DNA of 64,000 bases from Sipunculus nudus (Eukaryota > Annelida > Sipuncula > Golfingiida > Sipunculidae). The stretch lies in the NCBI GenBank assembly GCA_026874595.1, contig CM049310.1:84853056-84917055 (forward strand), written 5' to 3'. Under the pieces are notes generated by a model. That model saw only the letters and a list, made by a program, of their open reading frames with translations, was not told where the DNA came from and ran no database searches. The position numbers and the translations under genes were made by a program. This document shows positions 13,141 through 25,007 of this stretch, in pieces. How positions within the stretch are numbered: position 1 is the first letter of the stretch; every line of letters begins with the position of its first letter.

Positions 13141-16100
13141 GGGAGCGTAAAATATGCATGGTCCAACACATTTAACGAATATGGATCCCTAGTAAAGCTA
13201 AAAAGGGTAGGTTTTTACCTACGGCTATATATATGATATACACCGTATGTTTTGGGTAATAATAGGTTTCTACAGACGAAATTATAATTGAATTGACAAA
13301 TAAATAACTGCTAAATTAAAAGCGTTCAGATATTGTTATTTACATTTGACATAAGTGACAACGATAAATAAATGTTAACTTTCATTGTCGGAGTTTTCTG
13401 CAAGCATGTTAGTCAGTTGCGTATGTCTGTTTGTCACAATGTGTATTTTATCCCCACTCCACTTCACTCCAGTAACTACTGATGTAAGTGAGAAATGCCC
13501 TTAGCTATCAGCAAGCCCTGATTGATGACACAAAAATTCTGAAAATTAAATGCCCTCTTGTCAGTGAACTTAGGTCCTTGTGTGAAGGCGGAAAGTATGA
13601 TGTTAAGGTGAATGGCGAAAGAACATATTTCTTGCAGAAATCAGGATCTCGTGGATATTTTAGCTGGATCAAACTGTCAATGAAATGTACTAAAAAGCAA
13701 AAAGCTCTACTGATCATGCTACGTAGATAAAGCAGAGTGTGCTAAACCACAAAATCGCGAGGCAGATGCTTAGTAGCGATCTCGCAAGCATAAGTAACTT
13801 CTGTCGGTTGAAAAGCATGCACGCGAACGAAAGAGCGAAGCAAAGACCTGGATTATAGAAGCAGAGAAAGTCCCGGGTTAATATAATTGATGCTCAATGG
13901 ATGGGATTGATACCCCCCCCCCCGAGTCTTAAATATCACAACGAGGAGTAGGCCCCTTACTTCAACTTCTCCTTAACAAATAAAGGGTTGGGAGATTTCT
14001 GTTTCCTTTATAAACGTGATTTGCGTTGACATTTTAAAGCCAACTGTTAAAAATGAATCGTGTAACTATGAAAATTATTTGAAAATATTTTTTTTAAAAA
14101 CTGTAATACACAGAAAAGATTACAATTAAATTTGTCAATCGATGCATAAAAGAATATGGGATCTACCGATATCCATGGGGTGCATAGCTTTTTTGGCGAG
14201 CAATTCTTTAAGCTGTGGAGAAGGACGGAGAGGCTAGACTCCAAATTTAGACTACCGGAAACGTGACTAGGAGTCAGAGGTCAGGAGTAGCTTTTGCGGT
14301 TCGGGCACCTGTGGCCCGATGCGGTGTTTCTGGTTGACTAGAGTTGGCTAAAAGATAAAGAATAGTACCACGTTCATATGTAGGTCTTGGTGGGAGGTTC
14401 TACTAGCAGACAATGTGAAATATAAAGGAGTGAGTCATTTAACAAAGAGGGGACTGAGAGCAATTAAAGTAAGTTAACAATGTCTCGGGAGTCTTTACAA
14501 AATGCTAATAAGATTAAACGCGATTGTGAATGATGAAAACAATGGCGCAATATAAATATTGGAATGTTTCTCTATCTAGTCATAGGGAAAGTGACCTGGA
14601 CTATCTCATCACAGTTCTACCTCAGGATACTTCAGAAATATCCTTCCTCAGCTTAAACTCAGAACTTTGAGTTTATCTTAAAACATACTCATACAACCAT
14701 TGTTTGATTAGGACCGATGGATCAATGTTAACATCGTCTCTGTTTTTGGATTTTATTAAAATAACATATCTTAATAATAGGCTCATTACCCAGGAGTGCC
14801 CTGATCTAAGTTGTCTCACCATGTGGTGTATTAAGGGAGAACCTGACACTTTACTGGCGCCCCTTACTGATGACAATTCAAGTTAAAAAATTCTGGTGGA
14901 ATAATATCGTTATGAGGCTACATATTTTGCCGTTTGTGACTTTTGCTGTCATGAAAACGTCATCGCTTTAGGGCATCATTTGAGAAAAGTAACTAGAATG
15001 AACAAAAATTGTAGGTATTCAAGGCAGAACAGCGTTGTTTAGTAATTTGTTTACCAATAATACATTTTCATTCAGAAATTTTCAAACAGAATATCATCAG
15101 AATAGGCCCAAGTGCAGGAATATGCAACTCAGTTTTGACAGTTGCAAATAGATGACAAAGCAGAACATAAATATCACCATATCGTTGTACGTGACATTGA
15201 TCATATAATTCTAAAGAGAAAATGAGTATATACCCATACTTTTTGAGTGCTGATATATTATATATTTTTAAAATGGGCCTTTTAAAATTATATATTATAT
15301 ATGCTTATATATTGTTGGCGCTAGAAGCCATTCGTGTGTGGACTTGCCCTCTGTCCCACAATCGCCAGCGCCACTTGAAGGGGGTTTACTAAATTAATAA
15401 TCTCCAAAATTTACATATTTTGGCCTAATAAGTATCTTCTATAATTTAACTCATTGACATACACATTTTTGTCGTTTTAATAAGATTGATATTTAATTCT
15501 TCCTGTTTATGTAGAATATTATGAAAAATACACCGGATAGTTTTTTATAATATGTAACTTTTGTTTCCCCTTTAGTTATATTATCATATAAAAACCCACC
15601 ACAAGTGTTCATTCTCAACTTCATATACTTAGAAAATAAACGCATTGACCCCAAAATTTTATTTGATAATTTAACATAGTATGCCTTGTATATCTCATGT
15701 GCAAAATGTCTAAGAATTGCCATTGGTAGAAAAAAGTGTCAAGTTTCCCCTTAAAGGGTTTCCGGGCACAATAACGAAGTTAATAGTAGGAAGACGTACT
15801 GTAAGAGGAGGACTGGGCCGAACATAGTTGGCATTCCATAAGAACTGGGAGATTGATCTTCCACTTGATCACCGTCCTTGTTTCACGCGTAACATTTCTT
15901 ACTTTTTAAAGTTACTCTCATTGTTACTTTTTATGCATAGAGTCACACGATTACAATAATTAACACTTTTTGTCTCGGATATATATTTATATCAATAACT
16001 TGTATAGTTTTATATAAATGAAAACATGGATTGACTAAACAAGGTCAACCTGAAGATTCCTGTTACTGACAAAATACAAATTATCAACAAATCACTATCC

Positions 16101-16787
16101 TTGCAAGTGCTAGTATACAGCGCTTTATGTTTTCCATTGTTTTCTAAGCTACATAAAGTAAACCTAACGTACCTTTTATTATGTACATTTGACTGAAGCT
16201 ATTGCATTTTTACACATTGAATTAGCCACATAAAGAAATAACTGTTTGAATATTCAAACGACAGGTAGTTGTGTTCTGAGTTTCCTGTGGACATTGTTAG
16301 AATGCGCTAAGCCTATTATTAGAAATGGAAGCAAATACTTCGGAAACTGTCATAGTGAAACATTCCACATGGTCATTTTCTAGCATTTTGAAATGCAGGA
16401 GTAATCGCACTTAAAGTTCACAATAGAATCCTCCGACAACTGATATTGGATATTTGGAACAGTCGAAGTAAGATCAAAGCAGATGCGGGTGGCTCATGGG
16501 GGAATCGAGGAAGACTTCGTCTTGATGCTGATAAAAAAGGGATTTCCTAAATGAACATTACACAGAAAATATCTAATACAAATTCATAATATATGACACT
16601 AGTAATATTGGTACAGTACATGTTAACTGATACCTGTCGTGGGATATAGTTATTGAAATGATAAATGGAAAATTATCTTAAAATTTGATTTTTAGACACG
16701 AAATATATGCGTTTAAACAGTTTACAATAGACCAGAAATTTTTCATTAAATAAATACACGATATATTCTAAATTTGATGCAAATGTG

Positions 16788-16790
<3 letters not shown>

Positions 16791-16820
<30 letters not shown>
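16791..16820. repeat. (AT)15 microsatellite
   Basis: A pure AT run between tail exons 1 and 2 of unit C. Confidence 0.95.
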
Positions 16821-16823
<3 letters not shown>

Positions 16824-17410
16824 AACATATCCACTTGTAATGCAAGCTCGTCGGTTACAGTTCCAGATTTTCCTAAATCGTATTGACGATAATTGTATTA
16901 AGAATAAGGGTACGTCGTGAGCAGCTTTTTGTTAACTATTAAAAATGTAGATATGGATATAGCTATGAGGATTTTGATACTTGGCTTTAGCAGATCACCC
17001 CAAATGATGTCAATCTTGGTACCACCGTCAGTAGCTTTCTCTAGGTCAAACATTATTTACTCTATGTTAATACCTAGTAACATGCCTGTCAGGCTGTTGA
17101 CTGAATAGGCGAGTCTTGGTGTACTCGATTCCAGACACTCTTCGCTAGTTGTCACTGAAACAATAAATATATTAGAATCACGTGATGTTTTCAGGTAAGT
17201 TCCTCCATGTACTTCGCATTTCAAATATGTTAAATTGTAATGAAGAAAACTATAATACTAACAAATCACGAATATATAGATATCATCAACTTGTTTATTT
17301 ATGGCGTTTTGACAGTGTTTATTACCTTAAACTTTGCAGTCCCGAAGTATTAAAATATAAACAAAATTGTTGAACATAAGTCTATGTTATTCCTGTGCTA
17401 TTTTACTCAC

Positions 17411-17638
17411 TCTTGTCGGACTTGTTACGTACTCTTAATACGATGACGCTCATCAACAATACAAAAGCGACGATAGAGGCTGATGTCAGTGTGACAATAA
17501 AGGCCCAGACTTTGTTCACCGCCATTTGAGTCAAGGATCCGGCTGGATACAAAAGGCCTGTGTAAGTTGTTTTAAAGAACGGCGTCTTTGTCTCCTCTAA
17601 GGATGAAGCATATTCTGGAGTGCCTGCGTATGTAATTC
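17411..17638 (-). CDS. Transmembrane exon of unit C (open, phase 1-1)
   Basis: The acceptor is AAATTGTACAG with a T-run upstream; a second in-phase acceptor (ACGCAG) would start it at 17623. The donor is AGA then GTGAGT. It encodes a stalk rich in Thr, Pro and Ser and an uncharged helix (VWAFIVTLTSAS and IVAFVLLMSVIVL), then Arg-Val-Arg. It is very close to the exon at 6306-6509. Confidence 0.72.
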
Positions 17639-18506
17639 CTGTACAATTTAAAAAAAAAGTGCATTGCATTTGACTCCTTTATAAGTTAAATGACTGACTG
17701 GTTAATCTTTGGATAATTAATTCACATAATATGGACCTAAACAGTTATGTACAGTGACTATGAAACAGGCATACGATTATATTTTAAGTAATCGGTCACC
17801 TTGAAACATGACCACTGAAAAATTCCTGATTTCTTCATGTCCTGCTCTGTCTATCCGACATCTGTATAACCCTGCAACCTCATTTGGAGCTCTCAGGATG
17901 ACAGCACGGCCCCATCCTAACGAAACGAGATGGGTGCTGCTGACCGCTCTACCAGATATAACAAGATCTCCAGTTTTCGCGCGGCGCTGTTCAAAAAGTG
18001 ATACCCGTGTGTCGTCATCCCGTAGTTTATAATATTTTACAGAGAGGATTTCGTTGTAGGATACATTCAGTTAAGTTGTAGCTTGTGTCCCTCAAGGAGG
18101 TTGCTGGCAAAAGTAAACCGAATATATAGGTTGAACATGCCTTTTGAAATAATAAAAAACCCCAGCAATATGTGTTATTGCAAGTATTTTGTATTGGTCT
18201 TCAGCCACCATGTACGGTTTGCTAAAAACATAATAATTCATAATAATTCCTCTAAGCAAAAATAAAGCTGCTTTCAGCTGATTATTTAAACAAAGTGCCA
18301 ACTCCAAAAAAGATGTAACTTCCTGGTAATTGCACCAAACATCTTGGTACTATTATACTTTTGGTAATTAAAGGGTTTCTACAACTGCAAAATTCTCATT
18401 GAATTGACACAAGAGGGGATGATAATCACGTCATTAGAAAATGTTGGAGATGTTAGGGAAAAATAAATATTGTCTTTTCATTGTAATCCGTTGTATCAAG
18501 CTAATA

Positions 18507-19629
18507 CAGTCGAACCTCTATAATGTGAGCACCCTTGGGACTTGACCAAAGTGCCCACTTCATAGAGGTGCCCACTTTATGGAGGTAATGAGTGCTGCCC
18601 CCTAGTACGATATATTGCTTTCTATATATTTTATAAGCACAAAATGGCTAAGCAGCATGCGGTATTTAGCATAACCATGGGAAGTAATAATTCTTAATGA
18701 TATATTCTTTGGAAACAAGTCATTTTCTGATAAAAAAAATACACAAGTGAAAAAGCAAAGACAGTGCCCAACTAATCGAAATAATATCATCTTAAGAAAA
18801 CATTCTATATCAAGTAGACAAGTAAGTAAGACACAAACATTAATCCAGTCACTGGAAATCCATTAAACATTTGAAGTGTTTGATACACTTTGAATGAATG
18901 TGTTGTCACAATTCTTATACTTGGTGAAAAAGTCTGTGATTGTAGATTGTTTGGAGCAAAGTGCACATTGTAGCTTTGCATTTGCTTTTAGAGAGTCCAG
19001 ATCGAACACCATTTCAACAGTATGAATCGTTATGTAACAACTGTTAAATAAAAACTGCCCTGGTCTGGTTGGCATATACCTGACTAGCTGTGATGGGCGA
19101 GAGGGACATTTAGCTGTGTCAGCAGGGCTTCCTTCCACTCTTGGTAGTCAAACAAACAAATATTAATTAATTAGCACAGGGGCATCTAGTCTTGGGTGAT
19201 CTCTGACTTGAGCCGGTGCAGGCATATTAATCTAATTGTGTGCATGCATCCCAAGCTAAGTCTTGAGTTAAGTATAATCATTATTATGCAATGTTCACTT
19301 GTACACCTCTGAATTTGGTTCATTTTTTTATATTGTTATAATTAAAATTTATGAATATTGATATTAAATAATTAAGAATTAATATTATCTTATAACTTTA
19401 AAAGTGCTATAAAGACGGCTTACAAGGTTGCTTCATTCTCGAAATCCATGAAGTGCCCACATTAGCTCTGGAAAAATGCCCATTTTACAGAATATAGAGG
19501 TGCCCACATTAGCTAAACATAATAAAGAGAAGAAAAAACGGGACTGCCCAAAAGGGCCCACTTTATAGAGGTGCCCACTTTATAGGGGTGCCAACTTTAT
19601 AGAGGTGCCCACTAGGAGAGGTTCCACTG
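18507..19629 (-). mobile_element. Non-autonomous Tigger/pogo DNA transposon in intron 1 of unit C
   Basis: The ends read CAGTCGAACCTCT and, inverted, CAGTGGAACCTCT, and are flanked by TA on both sides (18505-18506 and 19630-19631), the target duplication of the Tc1/mariner-pogo group. Near the right end a 16-17-bp unit based on AGAGGTGCCCACTTTAT repeats several times, with two related copies at the left. An open stretch on the minus strand (18863-19138) matches the C-terminal end of a Tigger-type transposase and includes a PCNA-binding style motif, QSTITDFF, at 18926-18949. The DNA-binding and catalytic parts are deleted, so it could only have moved with help. Confidence 0.8.
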
Positions 19630-21204
19630 TATATTATTTATTATTCCACTGGTTATAATGGGCAGTGTCCTGTATGGTGTTCTATGTTTTATCTGAAGAC
19701 ACTTCATAAAGAAGGTCTTTACCCTCTGCAGAATTGTTAAATTCTGAGAAAACCATAACTTCTGAAAGCAATTCTTGATCCACTCAAAGACCAGTTGTTA
19801 AGGGGATTATTAGTCTACGAACAAAATTAGCTACCGCAGTTACATAATATGAAGAAAAGAATCCATCTCTTGTTTTTTGTTCGCTGTCTGATTTGTTGGT
19901 ACTGGATACTAGGATAGAGCTTGGAACCGAATCCGGTTATACTGATACCTAATATTACCAATTTGTGTGGTTTATTCAAGGAAACATAAGCTAAGTCCAG
20001 GCAAATATGCAAGGGCCAACACATTTTACGAATATGGAACCCTTGTGAAGCTATACAGGGAAGGAGTACAAATACGGGAATATCAAATACTTTAAGAACA
20101 AAATCGGCTTAGGTTTAACGCACGATGTCTAGTTGAAAATTGATGATAAAACGTCTACAGGATTTTGAACATTAATATATTGAGTATATACCAACTAAAT
20201 CAGGCTGGATAAACAAAATAAACAAAAAATTACAAACCAGATAAAAATCTCCACTTGTTAAAAAATAGAACTACTTGGTCAAGCATATGAGACATTATAT
20301 TACACAAAATGCCTTAAAATTTCACCATTACTTAATAAAACGGATATTATCTATTCATCCTAATGTCAAATAGAAAATATATCAAATTATCAAACCTGAG
20401 AGTGCAAATGGTGCACTAAAAGAGAGACAATTCATGACAGGTTGCTCTTCGATAAGTAAAGCAGATCGTCGGCAGGGAGGTATACACCGCTTATAATATC
20501 TTCACTGTTAGATTCCTCTGGAACACACGGTCAATACGCGCAGCAAAACACAGCCAGACTGATGTATATGGGTCCCCTATTCTGAACAAATTTTTATCAT
20601 ATTATGTAAAGAGTTACTTCCTGTATCCGTTATTATAATCGCTGATGATGTTCTATTTTGTTTCAAGGGAAACGGTATTAATAAACGCGAAACGGACAAT
20701 TAACCTGACAAACAGTATGGAAATATAACATTATTCTTTGTTTATACGAGACCGGCCTTATTAGATTGTTTGTTAATGTCAATAATGGTAAAAACATTTA
20801 ATATATGAAATTGATATTTTTCGTATATATCCCCAGTGTACTCAATAGCTTGTGTAGAGATGAATGATCTATTTTATCCAAATAATGGGTAACTTGCTAT
20901 CTGTTTTGTCCTTTTACAAATTTCCATTCCCTTGTTTACCATATATAATAGGCAAGTTATATACTTATCTTGATAAAGGACACACCAATTAACGTTTTAT
21001 AAATATACTACAGGGTCACATTTATGATTCTGTTCCAGTTCCAGCACTTCGAAAATTGTTTTCATGAAAATATGTTTGACACCGGTAAACATGCATCTTA
21101 CCTACTATCAGAAAAATAAAAACGTGTCCATAATACAAATTCAAATCTCTTTTATTATGCAAAGCTTGAAGAACAACGGTATTGCAACTTCTTCAGTTAG
21201 ACAC

Positions 21205-21513
21205 CTTGAAGCATGACCACTGAAATATTCTTTATATCGACATGTCCTGTTCGGTCTGTTCTACATCTAAAAAGCCCTGCATCCTCAGGTTAAGCCCTCA
21301 TGACGACAACACGACCCCGTCCTAACACAAGGAGCCGGATGCTACTGAACGCTCTAACAGCTGTAACAATATCTCCAGTGATCGCGGGACGCTGTTCATA
21401 AAGTAATATCCATGTGTCGTCATCCCGTCGTTTATAATATTTTACAGAGGGGATGTCGTTGTAGGTTACATTTAGGCAATTAAGTTGTAGCTCGTTTCCC
21501 TCAAGCATGTCCA
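21205..21513 (-). pseudogene. Lone Ig V-like exon with an in-frame stop
   Basis: The exon is 309 nt and phase 1 at both ends, with acceptor TTCTTCTTTCAG and donor GTGTCT. It starts directly at the domain (DMLEGNELQLNC) and so lacks the signal core found in the other copies. Strands B to E are intact (SVKYYKRRDDDTW, LGRGRVVVM). A TAA then replaces the codon before PEDAG, cutting the domain ahead of strand F. The remaining strand F (LFRCRTD) and strand G (NISVVML) stay in frame after the stop. No membrane exon sits to its left; the DNA at 20.8-21.19 kb is instead a copy of 8.68-9.0 kb. Confidence 0.72.
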
Positions 21514-23611
21514 CTGAAAGAAGAATCACCCTTAAAAGTTATTGCAAGAATTTTATATTTGTTTTCATAAAGCACAAAGTTGATGAAAGGATAGTCTGAA
21601 GTACATTGCCATGAATCAAATCTCTTGATAATAACAACAAAATTATCTATTAGCTGAAACGTGATATTGGGCAGAAAGTTTTAATTACCATAACGTTCAG
21701 TTTTGTAGACCAGACCGGACGTTAAAAATGCTACATTTACAGGGAAACAAATATGGTAGCTCACCAATTGATTTAGTTAAACATATATGTTTACGTCCCT
21801 TTATGATAATACACTATTTATTATCCCACTTGTTATAAGGGGAACTTTTTCACGGTGTTCTATGCTGATTTTATATGAATAAACTTTCTAAAGAATGGCT
21901 TTCAAATTCAGCAATATCCAGATATTCTTTTTTCCTTCATGTGATCAGTAATTTCGGGGCTCAAGGACATGTGAACAATGCTTGTTACCGCAGTTACATG
22001 GTATGAAGTAAAGAATCGAATTTCCATTTCATGTTGTAATTCATTCAATCGCTTATTCAATTTTGAATATCTGATTTGTTTGTTGTGGTATACCACAGCG
22101 TATCTGAGGATGATATTACGATGGAACTTGGAAATGTGCGACCAAATTGTGTTACCATGTTGTGTTACTTATTCAGGACAGCGAGATCTAAGTCAAAGAT
22201 GTTTATAATTGTGCTGGTATTTATATCTGCACACCTGCCACTAAGCTGACAAAAAGGATCTGATTATTATACACAATTTAATGGTTATACTACACAAAGG
22301 TACTAATGAAAATTAATCATTTCCTTTAACGTGCTACACATATATCTGTTTCCATCTCATTTATGAGCTTTAGGCTTGGTGCGGCGTTCTTCGGTCGTCT
22401 ATCTGTCAAAAACCTAGTAGCTATTCTGAACAATGGCTTCAACAATTCAAATTAACCAGATAGTTTTTCTATAAGTGAAAATGAACTAAGAAGGTCACAA
22501 TCTAAAATTTACGGCTTCACCTACATTTTTGTTGATTTTATGTGCGTTTTTGTGTGTTATGGGCCCATTAGAAATTGTACTCTTTTGGTCATTGTGGGCT
22601 ATTTTGCAATCATGGTGTATCTTAATGTGCATCATCCTGGTATGTATCCCTGTCTTTATGCAAAATTGAAGAAATTGGCCCAAACCTGTTTTTGAGAATA
22701 CATTGGTACTTTAAGCCAGGTTCGTGTCCTTTGGCACAACGGAGACAACGCCTTGCTCTCCTCAGCAAAGGCTAATGAACTATCTCTTCATTTTGCACAT
22801 AAATTGAACTATCTGAAAGCATTTTACTTTGTCAATATACCGGGGGGAGGGGGCAGTTATCTTCATTTTTGAAGATGAAGTAAAAGAGTGTGGATCCTCC
22901 TCAGCTGTAATCCCTTCATTTGGACAATTTAAAATAGACAACTCTTAAAATGGAAATTTCGGAGGTTTGGTGTCTCATTATACATCGTAGTTAATGGCCT
23001 GCACCAGAAGTGTCCTTATTATTCATCCCGTTAGAGTTGTTGTTTTCTGCTTACCAGATTGTTGGTGCTTTCACAATCCTTTTACTGTTGTATTACTTTG
23101 TAAGAATTGTCCTACGGATAAAATAAAACAACACGGTAAATTAAGGTTTTAATCACCAAATGAGCGAAATGTCTGTCCAAATTTGGAATATTATAACAAA
23201 GCCAAAACATGATCATACTGCCAGTCGATGGGGGTATGCGCTATCCTTAAGCTATAGTGGATTGCAGGTTACTCAACTTTTTATGTCTCCTTTATGATTT
23301 AATCAAGGAAAATCTACACATCATTCACTATATATGTTTGCAGGACTGTGTATTATAATCCCTTAATTGTAGCAGGATAACTGTGCTTTTATCACATGGA
23401 TGGCTCAGTCTGAATAGTTTTGTTTTGTTAATTTGGCCTTATCTGTATCTTAAGAGATTTGCTAGAACATGACTGAGGCAGTCCTTGATTGAGACATTTG
23501 TTGATGCAGTCGGTTTGTTCTTTTAGTTTGGTTTGCAATTTAACCTATTACTCATGTATTCCTTTCTTGGTAAGATTAGGTTGCATAATATATTCGTCCT
23601 TCCGTCAGTGT

Positions 23612-24450
23612 TGCTTTCTTTTGCGGGCGATATCTCAACAACAACATGCTTCAGCTTTCTCAAATTCACAGCGCTGATTGGTATCTATAAGGGCTCTAGA
23701 CCTTTCTAATAACAGAAATGTCGGAATTGCAGTACGGCTGCCATAACGTACGATCCCGAGGCAGCGGAATCCTTGCGCTTCTAAAGAAGCAACTGATTTT
23801 CCCGCTGCCTGCTTTGACCGTTTATGATGCACTTAAACACCAGGTGGCCTGTCTGCTGCTGATGTGTCTATTAGCCAACGAAATGCCAGTCAACAAACAC
23901 TCGACAGGCATCAGGCTCCGCCCATAAACCACGTGTGGGGTCATTCTCTCTGAGCCTTTGGCCTGTGCAACGGTTGCCGGGGCGACGAGCTGTCACTCAA
24001 AACGAAATGAACAACATAAGTTCCGTGTATTTCTGGCTTGGCTGGTAAACAGTTTTGTCTTCCAGCACAGGGTCTCATCTGATTGGACCAAAATAGTGCT
24101 CCCCTCTGGTGTAGAAATTCAGGATACGAGGTCATAGCAAACAGCGCTTCATATAGGTAGTAGGCCACTAAGTAAAACACTGGGCAAAGATCGTAGCCAT
24201 AACGCAAACGGTGATTTTCTTTCGCGCGCGATATCTCAACAACAACATGCTTGAGTTTTCTCACGTTCACAGGGATGATAAGTATCTATCAAATTACAGA
24301 CTTGTCGGAATTCCAATATGACCACCACAGCAAAATCGATTATTTTCTTTCTTGGGCAATATCTTAACAACAACAGGCTTGATATTTCGCAAATTCACAG
24401 GGATGATTGGTATCTATAAGGGCTCAATCCTCGTGAAATAATACAACCAC
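23612..24450. repeat. Repeat cluster: ~125-bp tandem units around an inverted dispersed repeat
   Basis: A segment with GATATCTCAACAACAACATGC, a CAAATTCACAGGGATGATTGG-like stretch and GTATCTATAAGGG occurs at about 23612, 24205 and 24331. The first two copies flank the inverted partner (23760-24180) of the repeat at 12690-13140, suggesting a composite element. The open frames inside are repeat-derived. Confidence 0.6.
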
Positions 24451-25007
24451 CGAGATCCAAACTGTCAGCCAGACCACATTGGTGATTTTGTATTGCAGAC
24501 ATTTTTTGAGACATATCTTCTTAAATATGAATTGAACCAGTAGCATTTTCCCCTCATATATATTGATAAAACCAGTTTCTGTTTGTAATATTTTGAAACT
24601 ATAAACTTATCTTTTTACCCATATGTTTCTAGCCCACCACTACCAGAAATGCGGGACACTCTGAGGACCATTCTCCGACTACATTTAGTAAGTGCCAAAA
24701 AGATTCTCGTATGAAATAAATTGGATGATTATTATGGTATGTTCGTTAACGTGAGTATTAAAGACTCGACCGGTTTCTTCCTTTCCTTTCGTAATTATTC
24801 TGATTTTGAATACCGTGTACCCTCAGGTGTATCAGTGATCCATGTCAAAAAGTCAGCTAGGACAGCTTTAGGCAAGATGTGCTTTATTTGATAATGATGA
24901 ACTGGTACTTTTTTTTATTATGAAATAAACATGGAGGATCGTTTCGATATATTGAGAATACTGGGATTAATTTTATTCCAGGCACTTTCGACTAGCTTTT
25001 TATTGAG

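Larger units (their letters stand above)
16418..20435 (-). pseudogene. Family 1 Ig receptor, unit C: 4-nt deletion at the first Ig cysteine
   Basis: The exons are 20396-20435 (start, intact ATG and GTTTG donor), 17800-18140 (Ig), 17411-17638 (membrane), 17086-17154 (tail 1) and 16418-16527 (tail 2). The Ig exon is 341 nt, exactly 4 shorter than 9888-10232. The loss falls at the strand-B cysteine codon and creates an immediate TGA. Everything after the deletion is open in the expected frame, including SLGWGRAVIL and LYRCRID. Tail 1 (69 nt, SEECLESSTPRLAYSVN) ends in a GC donor. In tail 2 the ancestral TGA reads CGA, adding 15 residues before the next stop. Intron 1 carries a 1.1-kb Tigger element. 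It would be a functional gene but for one small deletion, so individuals with an intact allele are conceivable. Confidence 0.66.
14060..21190. repeat. Segmental duplication carrying unit C
   Basis: It is a partner of 4060-9010 and explains the repeated gene order. The insert at 14.53-15.94 kb has no recognisable coding content. It includes an AT-rich stretch at 15.25-15.31 kb. Confidence 0.7.

Noticed and set aside
13488-13730. 80-codon plus-strand open frame starting MRNALSYQQ
   Set aside because: No recognisable domain, no supported splice sites, and the antisense frame is equally open; possibly transposon-derived but not demonstrable.
17808-18032. Plus-strand open frame over the unit C Ig exon
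   Set aside because: Shadow of the minus-strand Ig exon, which aligns with the other copies.
23718-24270. Open frames reading VYDALKHQVACLL and neighbours
   Set aside because: Part of a dispersed repeat present inverted at 12.69-13.14 kb, with stops in each copy and no known domain.
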